This document shows positions 1 to 6,913 of a DNA stretch of 24,639 nt, piece by piece; within the stretch, counting starts at the first letter, position 1; every line of letters begins with the position of its first letter. Under the pieces are notes generated by a model that searched no databases, was not told the DNA's origin, and worked only from the letters and a program-made list of their open reading frames with translations. The stretch is from JBPYFK01 sp051984675 (GTDB taxonomy: Bacteria > Actinomycetota > Actinomycetes > Mycobacteriales > Pseudonocardiaceae), in the NCBI GenBank assembly GCA_051984675.1, contig JBPYFK010000059.1, positions 1 through 24,639 of the forward strand. The letters run 5' to 3'. The position numbers and the translations under genes are program-made.

Positions 1-2219
1 AGCAGGTCCGGCGCAGCAACGCGGCGGGTTGGGCCGCGGCGGCGGTGTTCCTGGCGTTCTGGCTGCCGTATGACAACGGATTGCGGCCGGAGCCGGTCGT
101 GGTGCTGTTCTCGCTGCTGGCGTTGTGTGCGGTGGAACGGGCCGTGGCGACCGGCCGGCTGATGCCGGCGGCGCTGGGCCTGGTCGTCGCGGCCTTCTCG
201 GTCGGCGCGAACCCGCACGGCCTCGTGGCGATGTTGCCGTTCGTCGCGGCGCTCAAGCCGCTGATCCGGCTGTTGCGGAAACGCGCGCAACAGTTCGGCT
301 GGCTCCCGGTGCTGGCGCCCATCGGCGCCTGCGGCTTCGTGATCCTGTCGGTCGTCTTCTACAACCAGACCTGGAAGTCGATCTCGGAGGCCACCGGCCT
401 GCGCACCGAACTCGGCCCGGCCTCGGACTGGTACCAGGAACTGGACCGGTACAACTTGCTCTTCAGCCAGACGCCGGACGGCTCGATGGCCCGCCGGTTC
501 CCGGTGCTGCTGCTGATCCTGTGCCTGGTGACCTGCGCGGTCGTGCTACTGCGGCGGGGTCGTATCAACGGTGCCGCGCTCGGACCGAGCCGGCGGCTGC
601 TCGCTGTGACAGCACTGTCGTTCGTCGTCCTGGCGCTGACCCCCACGAAGTGGTCCCACCACTTCGGGATGTTCGCAGCCGTGGGAGGCGCGCTCGCCGC
701 GTTGACGGCGTTGGCGACCAGCAGCACGGTCCTGCGATCCAAACGCAACCGCGCCGGCTTCTTCGCCGGGTTGATGCTCATCTGCGCGTTCGCGGCGACC
801 GGCCCGAACGGCTTCTGGTACGTGTCCGGCTGGGGGGTGCCCTGGTACGACAAGCCCATCTCCTACCACGGGCACAACCTGAGCACGCTGTTTCTGATCA
901 TCGCGTTCGGCGCGGTCGTGGTGGCGGTCATCGAGCACCTGCGTCTCGACGAGCACCGGGGGCCGAAGGCTCCCCGCAACGGCAGTCGCCTGGAGCAGCG
1001 CAGCCGCGCGTTGCGACTGGGCACGGCACCGCTGGCGGTGGTGTGCGCGCTGATCGTGCTCTTCGAGGTCGGCGCGTTCACCAAGGTCATCCAGAAGCAG
1101 TGGAACAGCTACAGCCTCGGCGTCGACAACGTCCGGCAGATCATGGGGCAAAGTTGCGGGCTGTCGGACTACATCTACGTCGAGACCAACCCGCTGGACG
1201 GCATGCTGCCGGTCGCAGCCAGCCAGCCGGCGACTGCCACGCCTGGTACGAAGGTGCCGAAGCTGCCCGGTGAGGACGAGACCGCGAACCAGTACCTGCG
1301 CCCGAAGACGACCGGCTTCGCCCGGGGCGGGCTGCCGCCGGGCGACGGCTCCGCCCCGGACGAGCCGGACTGGAAGCCGCCGTACCACTTCGGCGGGGAC
1401 AACGCCCCGGTATGGGGCAGCTACCACCCCAACGGCGTGGACATCGGCCAGCTGCGATCCCAGTGGTACGACCTGCCGCCGCGGGCTGCCAGCGGCACGG
1501 TCCCGGTGGTGCTGAGCATCGCCGGTTCGGAGAAGGGCGCGAACTCGCTGGCCGTCGAGTTCGGCCGGGACACCCCGCACGGCTTCGAGATCCTGGACTC
1601 CCGACCGGTTGAGCAGGGTCCGCCGCCGCAGTGGCGGGACGCCCGGATCACCGTCGACGGCCCGGCGAAGCAGGCGACCAAGATGCGCATCGTCGCGGTC
1701 GACCAGTCCCTCGGCACCAACGGGTGGCTGGCCGTGAGCGCGCCGCGTGCGCCGCAGCTGACGGAGATGAGCCACTACGTCGGTAACGCCCCGACGTACA
1801 CGGAGTGGACCGCGGCCTTCCTGCACCCGTGCCTGCAGCCCTCGCCGATCCGCAACGGCATCGCGGAGATGCCGAAGTTCCGGGTCGCCGCCGGCGCCGA
1901 GGTCCGGGACATCGGTCAGGGCTGGTCGTCGCCGGACGCCGGTGGCCCGTTCGGGTGGCTGGACGTGGTGGCCAGCGTGCGTGAGCTGCCCACCTACCTG
2001 AACAACAACCTCCACCGCGACTGGGGCTCGCTGTACGAGGTCGACCCCTTCCGGCCGGATGCCCTGCCCGCGCAGGCCGCGATGGAGGTGCACCCGGAGA
2101 CGCACTGGGGCACCTGGTCGCCCGGCCGGATGAGCGAGACGGTCCACCTGCCCGGTGGCGTGCCGAACTCCGACAACCGCAACGACGTCAAGGGCTTCGG
2201 CAACGGCCCCGACCAGTAG
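1..2219 (+). CDS. Arabinosyltransferase, EmbA/B/C family (5' truncated by window edge)
   Basis: This is the C-terminal two thirds of an Emb arabinofuranosyltransferase. The reading frame is open from base 3 and enters from outside the window, so the catalytic DD loop is not visible. Visible parts are about nine membrane segments ending near base 1080, with the family motifs WLPYDNGLRPEP, the TPTKW-HHFG segment and VPWYDKP. A soluble extracytoplasmic C-terminal region of about 370 residues follows, of the Emb carbohydrate-binding type, including NGIAEMPKFR, TYLNNNLHRDWGSL and a terminal WSPG. Emb proteins transfer arabinofuranose from decaprenyl-phosphoryl arabinose to arabinan outside the plasma membrane. 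The RDWGSL/WSPG ending matches classical EmbA/B/C better than the two other emb genes in this window do. I cannot assign A, B or C. A hairpin follows the TAG stop. Confidence 0.95.
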   Translation, partial: QVRRSNAAGWAAAAVFLAFWLPYDNGLRPEPVVVLFSLLALCAVERAVATGRLMPAALGLVVAAFSVGANPHGLVAMLPFVAALKPLIRLLRKRAQQFGWLPVLAPIGACGFVILSVVFYNQTWKSISEATGLRTELGPASDWYQELDRYNLLFSQTPDGSMARRFPVLLLILCLVTCAVVLLRRGRINGAALGPSRRLLAVTALSFVVLALTPTKWSHHFGMFAAVGGALAALTALATSSTVLRSKRNRAGFFAGLMLICAFAATGPNGFWYVSGWGVPWYDKPISYHGHNLSTLFLIIAFGAVVVAVIEHLRLDEHRGPKAPRNGSRLEQRSRALRLGTAPLAVVCALIVLFEVGAFTKVIQKQWNSYSLGVDNVRQIMGQSCGLSDYIYVETNPLDGMLPVAASQPATATPGTKVPKLPGEDETANQYLRPKTTGFARGGLPPGDGSAPDEPDWKPPYHFGGDNAPVWGSYHPNGVDIGQLRSQWYDLPPRAASGTVPVVLSIAGSEKGANSLAVEFGRDTPHGFEILDSRPVEQGPPPQWRDARITVDGPAKQATKMRIVAVDQSLGTNGWLAVSAPRAPQLTEMSHYVGNAPTYTEWTAAFLHPCLQPSPIRNGIAEMPKFRVAAGAEVRDIGQGWSSPDAGGPFGWLDVVASVRELPTYLNNNLHRDWGSLYEVDPFRPDALPAQAAMEVHPETHWGTWSPGRMSETVHLPGGVPNSDNRNDVKGFGNGPDQ

Positions 2220-2232
2220 TCACCGCGTAGCA

Positions 2233-2268
2233 GTGAGCGGGGTGCGCCAGCGTGCGCGCCCCGCTCAC
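2233..2268 (+). terminator. Hairpin after the first emb gene
   Basis: GTGAGCGGGG (2233-2242) pairs with CCCCGCTCAC (2259-2268). The stem is extended by a wobble pair and GCGC/GCGC to about 15 pairs with a 6-nt loop. No T-tract follows. It lies 14 nt after the emb stop codon, so a terminator or 3'-end stabiliser is likely. Confidence 0.6.
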
Positions 2269-2352
2269 GCATGGTGAACACCGTTCGGTGGTTTGGCTCT
2301 GCCGTGGGTGAAATCGCTGGCGCGCTCACCACACAGCTGGTGCGCTGGCGGC

Positions 2353-2661
2353 ATGAGCGAGACACAGAGTCAGAGCGAAAGCACGCAGAGCAAGAGTGGG
2401 CAGCACAAGAACGTGCTCGTCCTGCACCTTCCCGGCATGAATCAGCCGCTGTACATCGCCCTGGACGAGGCGAGTGCCGAGACGATCCAACCGGTGCTGC
2501 CGGAACTCATGGCAGTCGGCGACACCCGCCTACTGCACACCTCGGACGGCGGCCAGTTCGTGGTGAACTTCCGGCACGTCGCCACCGCGCACCTGTCCAC
2601 GCTCCCGTCGAACGGGCACGTCTACGGATCGATCAGCCGGCCCGCCGGCTTCCGACCCTGA
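2353..2661 (+). CDS. Small hypothetical protein (102 aa)
   Basis: I do not recognise this family. The protein starts with a polar, Ser/Gln-rich stretch of about 20 residues. A compact soluble-looking domain follows, with alternating hydrophobic strands (NVLVLHLPGMNQPLYIAL, GQFVVNFRHVATAHL) and a Pro/Gly-rich end. There is no signal peptide or membrane segment. I chose ATG 2353 because the residues before it (from TTG 2293) look like non-coding translation. The upstream ribosome-binding sequence is weak, so the start is uncertain. It is co-directional with the preceding emb gene but separated from it by a hairpin, and it converges on the GtrA gene with only 11 nt between stops. It reads as a genuine gene from its composition and fit between neighbours, but no function can be given. 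Confidence 0.6.
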   Translation: MSETQSQSESTQSKSGQHKNVLVLHLPGMNQPLYIALDEASAETIQPVLPELMAVGDTRLLHTSDGGQFVVNFRHVATAHLSTLPSNGHVYGSISRPAGFRP

Positions 2662-2672
2662 CCGGGCCGTGA

Positions 2673-3128
2673 TCAAGCGTCCTTGAAGACGATCCACTTC
2701 AGCATGATGAAGTTCATCAGCGTGCCGAGGCCCTGCGCGATCACCCAGATCAGCGTGAACTGCCACGGCTCGTGCGCCTGGAACAGCGTCACCAACAGCT
2801 GGTTGGTGCCGGTGTTGACGAAGAACGTGACCGTGTAGACGAGCGCGAACCCACCGGCCTTCGCCTTGGTGTTCCCGGTGTTGGCACCGGCGAAGGTGAA
2901 TTTCCGGTTGATGAAGTACGACGTGGTCGTGCCGAGAATGAAAGAGATCGACTTCGACAGGTAGACGGGCCACCCGAACAGTCCGAGCAGCAGCGAGTAC
3001 GTGCCGAAGTCAATGACGGCGCACCCGCCGCCGATGATGATGAAGCGGAACAGCTGGCTGAACAGCCCCAGCCGCTTGGATTCCTGCTGCTGGACGGCCT
3101 GCTCGGCGGCGGATTCGGCCACGGCCAC
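2673..3128 (-). CDS. GtrA-family membrane protein (Rv3789-like)
   Basis: A 151-residue protein with about four transmembrane helices after a polar N-terminus of about 25 residues. GtrA/DPMS hallmarks are visible: FRFIIIGGGCAVIDFGTYSL, SYFINRKFTF in the second pair of helices, and the C-terminal MNFIMLKWIVF motif. GtrA proteins are thought to flip or chaperone polyprenyl-phosphate sugars. In Mycobacterium tuberculosis the GtrA protein Rv3789 lies beside dprE1 and has been linked to decaprenyl-phosphoryl arabinose export or to anchoring AftA. Here it is also beside dprE1, but divergently transcribed. GTG 3128 is chosen because GAGGTG precedes it at suitable spacing; the open frame further upstream (to 3404) crosses the intergenic region and lacks family similarity. 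The arabinose-lipid role is inference from context. Confidence 0.88.
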   Translation of the reverse strand: MAVAESAAEQAVQQQESKRLGLFSQLFRFIIIGGGCAVIDFGTYSLLLGLFGWPVYLSKSISFILGTTTSYFINRKFTFAGANTGNTKAKAGGFALVYTVTFFVNTGTNQLLVTLFQAHEPWQFTLIWVIAQGLGTLMNFIMLKWIVFKDA

Positions 3129-3324
3129 TGGTTCACCTCGGTCGATTGGGGCCACGGGGTACGGAGACAACTCAGCGACTCGGGAACCACATAGGTCGCT
3201 CGTGACACTCCCGAGACAGCCTCCATGAGGCAGGGCTAACCACCCCGAGCGAGTGTATCGATGTCCCGGCAACACCACCCGCGACGGCCCCACTACCCGT
3301 CCGAATGGCAGGCCGTGCCGTCGA

Positions 3325-3330
3325 TAGACT
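3325..3330 (+). promoter_or_regulatory. dprE1: Candidate -10 element for a leaderless dprE1 transcript
   Basis: TAGACT (TANNNT type) ends 7 nt before GTG 3338. This is the geometry of actinobacterial leaderless promoters, in which transcription starts at the first base of the start codon. No clear -35 hexamer is visible. It argues for GTG 3338 over ATG 3305 as the dprE1 start. Confidence 0.45.
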
Positions 3331-3337
3331 CGGCTGG

Positions 3338-4699
3338 GTGGACCCGGTAAAGGACGAGCTTCAGACGCTGACCGGCTGGGGGCGCACGGCGCCGACCAGG
3401 GCACGCGTGGTCAGCACCCCGGACATCGAGGTGATCGCGCGCGCGGTGCGGGAATCCGGCGAGCGCGGTGTGATCGCACGCGGTCTCGGCCGCAGCTACG
3501 GCGATCCCTCGCAGAACGCGGGTGGCGTCGTGATCGACATGACCGCCCTGAACCGCGTCCACCGCGTTGACGCGGATTCCGCAGTGATCGACGTGGACGC
3601 GGGTGTGTCACTGGACACCCTGGTGCGGCGGCTGCTGCCGTACGGCCTGTGGGTCCCGGTGCTGCCCGGCACGCGCCAAGTCACCGTCGGTGGGGCGATC
3701 GCCGCCGACGTGCACGGTAAGAACCACCACTCGCAGGGCAGCTTCGGCAACCACGTGCTGTCCATGGACGTCCTCGGCGCCGACGGCGAGATCCGCACGG
3801 TCACCCCGGAGGGTGAGGGCTCGGAGCTGTTCTGGGCCGTGGTCGGCGGGATGGGCCTGGTCGGCATCGTGCTGCGCGCCACCATCCAGCTCAAGCGGGT
3901 CGAGACCGCGTACTTCCTGGTGGACACCGAACAGGTGCGAAACCTGGACGAGCTGATGGAGCGGCTGCAGAGCAACGACGACCAGTACACCTACTCGGTG
4001 GCCTGGTTCGACTCGGTGACCACCGGCGCGAACATGGGCCGGGGCACACTCACCCGCGGGTGGTCGGCGACCCTGGAAGACCTCCCGAAGAAGCTCCGCA
4101 AGGACCCGCTGAAGTTCGACGCCCCCCAGCTCGCGACCGTTCCCCCGGTTTTCCCGAACGGCATGCTCAACGGCCTCACCGCCCGGATGTTCAACGAGAT
4201 GTGGTGGCGCAAGGCACCCACGAAGTTCGGCGCGGTGCAGAACATCACCCAGTTCTTTCACCCGCTGGACATCGCCGCCGAGTGGAACCGCGTCTACGGC
4301 CCCGCCGGGTTCCTGCAGTACCAGTTCGTCGTTCCGTTCGGCCAGGAGACGATCTTCCGCCGGATGATGGAGACGATCTCCACGTCCGGGCACGTGTCCG
4401 CGCTCAACGTGCTCAAACGCTTCGGCGAGGGCAACCCGGGCGTGCTGTCGTTCCCGACCCCGGGGTGGACGCTGGCGGTGGACCTGCCGGTGCGGCCCGG
4501 GTTGGACGCGCTGTGCCACCGGCTGGACGAGATGGTCATGGAGGCCGGCGGCCGGTTGTACCTGGCCAAGGAGTCCCGCACCGCACCGGAGACGTTCCAC
4601 CGTGGCTACTCCCGCATGGGTGAGTGGAAGAAGCTGCGCGAGACCTATGACCCCAACGGCGTGTTCAACTCGGACCAGTCCCGGAGGCTTGAGCTGTGA
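3338..4699 (+). CDS. dprE1: Decaprenylphosphoryl-beta-D-ribose 2'-oxidase, copy 1
   Basis: FAD-dependent oxidase of the VAO/GlcD type that oxidises decaprenyl-phosphoryl ribose at C2', the first half of the epimerisation giving the arabinose donor DPA. It has 453 residues, against 461 in M. tuberculosis. Hallmarks present: TGWGRTAP at the N-terminus, ARGLGRSYGD, GLWVPVLPGTRQVTVGGAIA, HGKNHHSQGSFGNH, KFDAPQLATVP and GPAGFLQYQFVVP. The active-site lysine (Lys418 in M. tuberculosis) is Lys411 here (LYLAKESRT). The residue equivalent to Cys387 is Ala380 (GWTLAVDLP, codon 4475-4477), 31 residues before the lysine as in M. tuberculosis. The GTG start is supported by a leaderless -10; an in-frame ATG at 3305 is the alternative. 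Its stop overlaps the next gene by 4 nt. It looks less like mycobacterial DprE1 than copy 2 does. Confidence 0.93.
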   Translation: MDPVKDELQTLTGWGRTAPTRARVVSTPDIEVIARAVRESGERGVIARGLGRSYGDPSQNAGGVVIDMTALNRVHRVDADSAVIDVDAGVSLDTLVRRLLPYGLWVPVLPGTRQVTVGGAIAADVHGKNHHSQGSFGNHVLSMDVLGADGEIRTVTPEGEGSELFWAVVGGMGLVGIVLRATIQLKRVETAYFLVDTEQVRNLDELMERLQSNDDQYTYSVAWFDSVTTGANMGRGTLTRGWSATLEDLPKKLRKDPLKFDAPQLATVPPVFPNGMLNGLTARMFNEMWWRKAPTKFGAVQNITQFFHPLDIAAEWNRVYGPAGFLQYQFVVPFGQETIFRRMMETISTSGHVSALNVLKRFGEGNPGVLSFPTPGWTLAVDLPVRPGLDALCHRLDEMVMEAGGRLYLAKESRTAPETFHRGYSRMGEWKKLRETYDPNGVFNSDQSRRLEL

Positions 4700-6108
4700 C
4701 CGCTTCCACGAGCGCTCCCACCACCAGTGCGGCTGAAGCCGTTTCTGTCCCCTACGAGTACAAGACGCTGATGGGTTGGGCGCGCACGTCGCCCACCCGT
4801 GCGCGCGTGGTCAGCACCCCGGATGTCGAGGTGATCGCGCGGGCGGTACGCGAGGCGGACGAGCGTGGTGTCATCGCTCGCGGCCTCGGCCGCAGCTACG
4901 GCGACCCCGCGCAGAACGCCGGCGGCACCGTCATCGACATGACGCCGCTGAACCGCATCCACGACATCGACCCGGACACCGGGGTCGTCGACGTGGACGC
5001 GGGCGTGAGCCTGGACCAGCTGATGAAGGCCGGGTTGCCGCACGGCCTGTGGGTGCCGGTCCTGCCGGGCACCCGCCAGGTGACCATCGGCGGCGCGATC
5101 GGCTGTGACATCCACGGCAAGAACCACCACTCGCACGGCTCGTTCGGCAACCACGTGGTGTCGATGGACGTTCTCACCGCTGACGGGGAGATCCGCACGA
5201 TCAGCCCGTACGGCGACGGCTGCGCGCTGTTCTGGGCCACGGTCGGCGGTGTCGGTCTGACCGGGCTCGTGCTGCGCGCCAAGATCCAGATGAAGAAGAC
5301 CGAGACGGCTTACTTCATCGTCGACGCCGACCGCACCGAGAACCTGGACGAGACGCTGGAGCTGTTCAGCAACGGCTCGGATCTCGCCTACGACTACTCG
5401 ATGGCGGTGCCGGACACCATCTCCACCGACGGCCGGCTCGGCCGCGCGACATTCTCCCGAGGCTCATTGGCCACTGTGGACCAGTTGCCGCCGAAGCTGC
5501 GCGACAACCCGCTGAAGTTCGACGCCCCCCAGCTGGCGACACTGCCCGACATCTTCCCCAACGGGCTGGGCAACAAGCTGACCTTCTCGATGCTCGGGGA
5601 GCTGTGGTACCGCAAGGTGCCGAAGAAGGGCATTCGCGGACAGATCCAGAACCTCACGCAGTTCTACCACCCACTGGACATGGTCGGTGAGTGGAGCCGC
5701 GCCTACGGTTCGAAGGGATTCCTGCAGTACCAGTTCTCGATCCCGTTCGGGGGTGAGGACACCCTCAAGCGCATCATCCAGAAGATGTCGCGGTCCGGGC
5801 ACTACTCGTTCCTCAACGTCATCAAACGGATGGGCGAGAGCAACCAGGCCCCGCTGTCGTGGCCGCATCCGGGCTGGATGCTCAGCGTCGACTTTCCGAT
5901 CAAGGACGGGCTGCACCGGTTCTGCGAGGAGCTCGACGACGAGGTGCTCGGCGCGGGCGGCCGGTTGTACTTCGCGAAGGACTCGCGCACCACGCCGGAG
6001 ATGATCCGGCAGATGTATCCCCGCCTTGACGAGTGGCGCAAGGTCCGCGCCGCCGTCGACCCCGACGGCGTTTTCCGCTCCGATTTGTCCCGAAGGTTGG
6101 CCCTGTGA
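4696..6108 (+). CDS. dprE1: Decaprenylphosphoryl-beta-D-ribose 2'-oxidase, copy 2
   Basis: A 470-residue paralogue of the preceding gene, with the same FAD-binding and substrate motifs: GRSYGDPAQNAGG, LWVPVLPGTRQVTIGGAI, HGKNHHSHGSFGNH, NLTQFYHPLDM, GFLQYQFSIP. The catalytic lysine is Lys428 (LYFAKDSRTT). Ser397 replaces the benzothiazinone-reactive cysteine (GWMLSVDFPIKDGL, codon 5884-5886). Text such as FPIKDGL and NLTQFYHPLDM is closer to M. tuberculosis DprE1 than copy 1 is, so this copy is the better candidate for the housekeeping enzyme. It has an N-terminal extension of about 25 Ser/Thr/Ala-rich residues. GTG 4696 overlaps the upstream TGA (GTGA) and is preceded by GGAGG at 4682-4686. 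It overlaps dprE2 by 4 nt, so the three genes should be translationally coupled. Confidence 0.95.
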   Translation: MTASTSAPTTSAAEAVSVPYEYKTLMGWARTSPTRARVVSTPDVEVIARAVREADERGVIARGLGRSYGDPAQNAGGTVIDMTPLNRIHDIDPDTGVVDVDAGVSLDQLMKAGLPHGLWVPVLPGTRQVTIGGAIGCDIHGKNHHSHGSFGNHVVSMDVLTADGEIRTISPYGDGCALFWATVGGVGLTGLVLRAKIQMKKTETAYFIVDADRTENLDETLELFSNGSDLAYDYSMAVPDTISTDGRLGRATFSRGSLATVDQLPPKLRDNPLKFDAPQLATLPDIFPNGLGNKLTFSMLGELWYRKVPKKGIRGQIQNLTQFYHPLDMVGEWSRAYGSKGFLQYQFSIPFGGEDTLKRIIQKMSRSGHYSFLNVIKRMGESNQAPLSWPHPGWMLSVDFPIKDGLHRFCEELDDEVLGAGGRLYFAKDSRTTPEMIRQMYPRLDEWRKVRAAVDPDGVFRSDLSRRLAL

Positions 6109-6860
6109 TCGACGCGGTAGGAAACCCCCAGTCCCTGTTCGTCCTCGGCGGCACCTCCGACATCGCGCTGGCGACGGCGGAGAGGTACGCCGCCGCGCGT
6201 CCACTTCGGATCGTGCTGGCGGCCCGCCCGGGCGAGCGGCTGGACGCCGCCGCCGAGCGGCTGCGCGCCACGGGCAGCACGGTGACGACGGTCCCGTTCG
6301 ACGCGCGCGAGCCGGAGACGCACGCCGAGGTGGTCGAGAAGGCGTTCGCGGAAGGCGACGTCGACATCACGCTGCTGGCCTTCGGTGTGCAGGGCGACAA
6401 CGAGCAGGGCTGGACCGAGGTCGAGGCGACCCGCGAGGTCGCCGAGGTCAACTACGTCGCGCCGGTGACGCTGGGCGTGCTGCTGGCGGACAGGCTGCGC
6501 AAGCAGGGGCACGGCCACCTGGTGGCGATGTCCTCCCCGTCCGCTGAGCGGGCTCGGCGCTCCAACTTCGTGTACGGCGCGTCGAAGGCCGGGATGGACG
6601 CCTTCTACACCGGTCTGACCTACGCGCTGAAGCCGGCGGGGATCAAGGTCACCGTGGTGCGCCCGAACTTCGTGCACACGAAGCTCACCGAGGGCATGAA
6701 GCCGGCGCCGATGGCGCAGACCCCGGACCGGGTCGCGTCGGTGATCGTGGACGCCGTGCGCGCCGGCAAGGAGCAGGTCTGGGCTCCGCGGCGGATGCGC
6801 TGGGTGATGTCGGCCCTGCGGCACGTTCCGCGCCCGATCTTCCGCAAGCTGCCGTTCTGA
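6105..6860 (+). CDS. dprE2: Decaprenylphosphoryl-2-keto-ribose reductase
   Basis: Short-chain dehydrogenase of 251 residues (254 in M. tuberculosis) that reduces the 2'-keto intermediate made by DprE1 to decaprenyl-phosphoryl arabinose, the donor for Emb enzymes. Seen: an N-terminal Rossmann motif GGTSDIA (residues 15-21), a serine-rich strand end MSSPSAER (around 143) and the catalytic Tyr157-x3-Lys161 in VYGASKAG. A C-terminal basic tail (RPIFRKLPF) is typical of the family. I chose GTG 6105 because it overlaps the dprE1 stop as GTGA, has GAAGG at 6091-6095 and gives the family length; an in-frame upstream ATG would lie inside dprE1. It is the last gene of the operon, with a strong terminator 20 nt after the stop. 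Confidence 0.95.
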   Translation: MIDAVGNPQSLFVLGGTSDIALATAERYAAARPLRIVLAARPGERLDAAAERLRATGSTVTTVPFDAREPETHAEVVEKAFAEGDVDITLLAFGVQGDNEQGWTEVEATREVAEVNYVAPVTLGVLLADRLRKQGHGHLVAMSSPSAERARRSNFVYGASKAGMDAFYTGLTYALKPAGIKVTVVRPNFVHTKLTEGMKPAPMAQTPDRVASVIVDAVRAGKEQVWAPRRMRWVMSALRHVPRPIFRKLPF

Positions 6861-6880
6861 CCCGGTTGGGATTCGGCTCT

Positions 6881-6913
6881 GCCGCCGGCACCCCTCGATG
6901 CCGGCGGCTTTGT
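6881..6913 (+). terminator. Rho-independent terminator of the dprE operon
   Basis: GCCGCCGGCA (6881-6890) and TGCCGGCGGC (6899-6908) form a perfect 10-bp stem with an 8-nt loop, followed by TTTGTT. The T-run is on the plus strand only, so it serves the dprE1-dprE1-dprE2 operon and also separates it from the convergent hydrolase gene. Confidence 0.9.

Noticed and set aside
546..2147. Long minus-strand ORF of 533 codons opposite the first emb gene
   Set aside because: Its translation is Arg/Val/Gly/His-rich without domains and lies opposite an unmistakable Emb C-terminus; it is a mirror of high-G+C codon bias.
3305..3337. ATG 3305 as the first dprE1 start
   Set aside because: No Shine-Dalgarno, and a -10 element falls between it and GTG 3338; the GTG gives a normal family N-terminus. 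It is not fully excluded.
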